Origin: Pseudomonadota bacterium | Lineage (GTDB): Bacteria; Pseudomonadota; Gammaproteobacteria; Acidiferrobacterales; Acidiferrobacteraceae | Assembly: GCA_021794275.1 (NCBI GenBank) | Contig: JAJYRD010000076.1 | Location: 30,646 to 94,645 of the forward strand | Length of the DNA stretch: 64,000 nucleotides | Direction of reading: 5' to 3' | Part shown: positions 63,310-64,000 of the stretch, piece after piece | Layout of the letters: every line of letters starts with the position of its first letter | Position numbering within the stretch: the first letter of the stretch is position 1 | The notes under the pieces: model-generated | Databases searched by the model: none | Seen by the model: the letters and a program-made list of their open reading frames with translations, nothing else | Told to the model about the DNA's origin: nothing | Made by a program: the position numbers and the translations under genes

Positions 63310-63895
63310 AGACAATGGAGCGGCAATGGCGCGTGCTACGCGCGATCCCTCCGCGTCCCAAGGCGACGACCGCATCCGAGTCTTGGCGTTGCTCCAAAAC
63401 AGTACCGCTGACGGCGCCATCAAGGGCCTGAATAAGCGCGCCTTGGAGCGCGATATTGTGATTCTGGAGTCGGTCTTTGGGAAAGCCTTGCGCGTCGACC
63501 GTTCCGCGAAGCCTTACGCCTGTTGTGGCTGGCGCGGCCCATCCGGACGGCCGCCTGCGGCTCACGGAAGCGCAGGGGGTGGCCTTCATTCTGCTCGACG
63601 CGCACGGTGGCGACGCCTTGCGGCCTTTCGTCGTCGAGGCGCACGGAACCCTGGCGCAAGGCCCGGCTTCACCTCGGAACAGCTGGCCAAAAAAGCTGCG
63701 CATTCTAGAGAGGCCCAGGCCCGGCGCCTGTCCGCACGTCGAGCCCGCGGTGCTGCAGACGGTGTGCGAGGCGCTGTTTCAAGGCCGCCGTCTGACTGCG
63801 GTATATCAAAGCGCGGGCGCATCCGAACGGATATTGTACGACCTGAGCCCGCTCAGGCCTCGTGCGTGCGCAAGGGGCTTGAACAGTTCGATTGA
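63310..63895 (+). pseudogene. WYL-domain transcriptional regulator pseudogene
   Basis: The start QWRVLRAIPPRPKATTASE (frame of about 63313) is the helix-turn-helix beginning of WYL regulators; after a frameshift near 63385 the sequence continues RALERDIVILESVFGKALRV, and in a further frame LRLTEAQGVAFILLDAHGGDALRPFVVEAHG and AVLQTVCEALFQGRRLTAVYQSAG. At least two frameshifts, and the 3' half is missing where the IS607-like gene begins. Such regulators often control defence or DNA-damage genes. Confidence 0.72.
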
Positions 63896-63927
63896 AATCC
63901 CACCAAAACTATGCAATACTTCTCAAT

Positions 63928-64000
63928 ATGGAAAGATTAGTAAGCATAGGCGAAGCTGCTTCGGCGTTAGGTGTGTCGATGACGACGCTACGCCGCTGGG
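63928..64000 (+). CDS. IS607-type recombinase, N-terminal fragment (runs off window end)
   Basis: The first 24 residues, MERLVSIGEAASALGVSMTT then LRRW, are the MerR-like DNA-binding start of IS607 serine recombinases (TnpA). It abuts the truncated WYL gene, so an IS607 element probably inserted there; its tnpB, if present, would lie beyond the window. A TATGCAATACTTCTCAATATGG stretch just before may include the element's left end. Confidence 0.7.
   Translation, partial: MERLVSIGEAASALGVSMTTLRRW

Overview
GC-rich chromosomal DNA from what looks like a chemolithoautotrophic gammaproteobacterium. An alpha-carboxysome locus with a DAB-type inorganic carbon pump suggests a sulfur or iron oxidiser of the Halothiobacillus / Acidithiobacillus / Acidiferrobacter kind. 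The genus is an inference from gene content only; there is no rRNA or other phylogenetic marker beyond RuBisCO and TrpS.

Positions 701-22943 are the core of the window: an almost complete CO2-concentrating mechanism on one strand. CbbR is divergent from cbbL. The genes then run cbbL, cbbS, csoS2, csoSCA, csoS4A, csoS4B, three csoS1 copies, a bacterioferritin-like gene, acRAF, mcdA, mcdB, cbbO, dabB, a small membrane protein, dabA, a PII-like gene, cbbQ, csoS1D, a Nudix hydrolase and a pirin. Together they encode the RuBisCO cargo, shell, scaffold and carbonic anhydrase, RuBisCO assembly and reactivation, carboxysome positioning, bicarbonate accumulation and a likely carbon/energy sensor. csoS2 carries a textbook -1 ribosomal frameshift signal (heptamer 5541-5547 plus hairpin 5554-5586) predicted to give a 535-residue short form.

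Positions 22944-26480 are an accessory island. It holds an IS5-type element with a TTA target duplication and a 270-bp in-frame insertion in its transposase, a tRNA-like 3' end, an orphan membrane protein and a TnpB remnant. Next comes a GMC oxidoreductase / gluconate dehydrogenase subunit 3 pair with an unrecognised membrane protein built from two copies of a histidine-rich unit (26482-29801), then about 1.7 kb without recognisable genes. 31549-36347 is the conserved prkA-yeaH-spoVR stress operon, followed by srkA and fdhD.

Positions 38493-42506 hold redox genes: glutathione reductase, a peroxiredoxin-glutaredoxin hybrid and a DsbG-like protein, with a second TnpB remnant between them. 42613-46466 is a copper module (MerR-type regulator, copA, copZ) followed by a DsrE-like gene. 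A large hybrid histidine kinase follows, then a LysR-controlled three-part efflux system (MFS, outer-membrane lipoprotein, membrane fusion protein). The last 8 kb mixes ordinary genes (rhomboid-like protein, amidase, trpS) with decaying ones: an isoprenylcysteine methyltransferase pseudogene, an IS21 istA relic, a WYL-regulator pseudogene, and the start of an IS607-type recombinase at the window edge.
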